DNA from: Roseovarius sp. | GTDB taxonomy: Bacteria; Pseudomonadota; Alphaproteobacteria; Rhodobacterales; Rhodobacteraceae | DNA length: 6,423 nucleotides | Direction: 5' to 3' | NCBI GenBank assembly: GCA_023260815.1 | Contig: JALQUE010000055.1 | Span: 1 to 6,423, forward strand | In this document: one piece after another, positions 5,533 to 6,423 of the stretch | Numbering within the stretch: position 1 is the first letter of the stretch | Layout: each line of letters starts with the position of its first letter | Program-made: the position numbers and the translations under genes | The notes under the pieces: generated by a model | Database searches by the model: none | What the model was told of the DNA's origin: nothing | What the model saw: the letters and a program-made list of their open reading frames with translations, nothing else

Positions 5533-6423
5533 ATGACCGCCACCCGCACCGAGACCGACAGCTTCGGTCCGCTCGAGGTTCCTGCCGATAAATACTGGGG
5601 CGCTCAGACGCAGCGCTCGATCCTGAATTTCCCGATCGGCTGGGAAAAGCAACCCATCGCCATCGTCCGTGCCCTTGGGGTCATCAAGCAGGCCTGCGCC
5701 GAGGCCAACAAGGAGCTTGGGACACTCGAACCGCGCCTTGCCGACGCGATCATTCAGGCCGCAGGCGAAGTGATCGAAGGCCGCTTCGATGACAACTTCC
5801 CGCTGGTCGTCTGGCAGACCGGGTCAGGCACCCAGTCCAACATGAACTCCAACGAGGTGATCGCGAACCGCGCCATCGAAATCCTCGGCGGCACGATCGG
5901 CACCAAGGATCCGGTGCATCCCAACGATCACTGCAACATGGGCCAGTCCTCCAACGACACCTTTCCCACCGCCATGCATATTGCCACCGCCATGAGCGTG
6001 CGCGACGTGCTGGTGCCCGGCCTGACGAAACTGGCCGAGGGGCTGGAGGCGAAATCCGCCGAGTTCAAGGACATCATCAAGATCGGCCGGACCCATACCC
6101 AGGACGCCACGCCGCTGACGCTGGGCCAGGAATTTTCCGGCTATGCGCACCAGATCCGCCAGGGGCTGAAGCGCATCGAGGCCGCCATGCCCGACATCTA
6201 TGAACTGGCGCAGGGCGGCACCGCCGTCGGCACCGGGTTGAACACGGTTCCCGGCTGGGGTGAGGCGGTGGCCGCGCATATGGCGCAGATCACCGGCCTG
6301 CCCTTTGTCACCGCGCCGAACAAGTTCGAGGCGCTGGCGGCGCATGACGCGATGGTCTTTCTGTCCGGTGCTCTCGCGACGATCGCGGGCAGCTGCTACA
6401 AGATCGCCAATGACATTCGGTTC
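5533..6423 (+). CDS. fumC: Class II fumarate hydratase FumC, 3' end outside window
   Basis: This is the oxygen-stable, iron-free fumarase of the TCA cycle, which interconverts fumarate and malate as a cytoplasmic homotetramer. The first 297 codons are present of about 460 expected. The start at ATG 5533 is preceded by GAGGAGAG and gives the usual beginning with RTETDSFGPLEVP (5-17). Signature segments are TGSGTQSNMNSNE (96-108, substrate binding), HPNDHCNMGQSSNDTFPTAM (129-148), GRTHTQDATPLTLGQE (185-200) with catalytic His188, and GGTAVGTGLN (228-237). The numbering matches E. coli FumC closely (His188; second-site His129, Asn131, Asp132). The mobile catalytic loop with the signature Ser and GSSxMPxKxNP lies beyond the window. 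Nothing looks broken. It may share transcription with sspB or use the candidate promoter just upstream. Confidence 0.97.
   Translation, partial: MTATRTETDSFGPLEVPADKYWGAQTQRSILNFPIGWEKQPIAIVRALGVIKQACAEANKELGTLEPRLADAIIQAAGEVIEGRFDDNFPLVVWQTGSGTQSNMNSNEVIANRAIEILGGTIGTKDPVHPNDHCNMGQSSNDTFPTAMHIATAMSVRDVLVPGLTKLAEGLEAKSAEFKDIIKIGRTHTQDATPLTLGQEFSGYAHQIRQGLKRIEAAMPDIYELAQGGTAVGTGLNTVPGWGEAVAAHMAQITGLPFVTAPNKFEALAAHDAMVFLSGALATIAGSCYKIANDIRF

Overview
The window looks like chromosomal DNA of an alphaproteobacterium, most likely of the Rhodobacterales (Roseobacter type). The reasons are high G+C coding sequence, a two-piece (circularly permuted) tmRNA gene with an AANDN-type tag, an alphaproteobacterial-type SspB with a C-terminal ClpX-tail motif, and the close protein matches of the flanking metabolic genes. 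The assignment comes from sequence features and recall of families, not from a database search.

Layout. Positions 1-2747 hold two genes on the minus strand. A BCCT-family betaine/choline/DMSP-type transporter (1095-2747) is followed, after an intrinsic terminator (1045-1070), by a PLP-dependent class V aminotransferase (965 down to 1) whose 3' end runs off the window. About 430 bases (2748-3176) hold no gene that I can support, only the transporter leader and a few small inverted repeats. From 3177 everything runs on the plus strand: a sigma70-type promoter, the permuted ssrA gene (about 3211-3535), a palindrome (3549-3573), a two-domain chromate transporter chrA (3620-4879), sspB (4947-5420) and the first 297 codons of class II fumarase fumC (5533 to the window end).

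How the genes relate. ssrA and sspB belong to one pathway. tmRNA rescues stalled ribosomes by adding a degradation tag, and SspB tethers proteins carrying that tag to the ClpXP protease. In this window they lie about 1.4 kb apart on the same strand, separated only by chrA. The tmRNA can be read in detail: the acceptor piece comes first and ends in CCA, a 22-base intervening sequence follows, and then the coding piece. The acceptor stem carries the G3:U70 pair read by alanyl-tRNA synthetase, and the tag reading frame encodes ANDNRAPVAVAA. sspB and fumC each have a strong Shine-Dalgarno sequence and a candidate promoter of their own. The transporter and the aminotransferase are not obviously connected to the rest.

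No wholly new system is evident. The points most worth a second look are the ssrA-chrA-sspB arrangement, the phased CATGAC palindrome in front of chrA, the non-canonical T loop of the tmRNA, and active-site differences in the aminotransferase compared with cysteine desulfurases.
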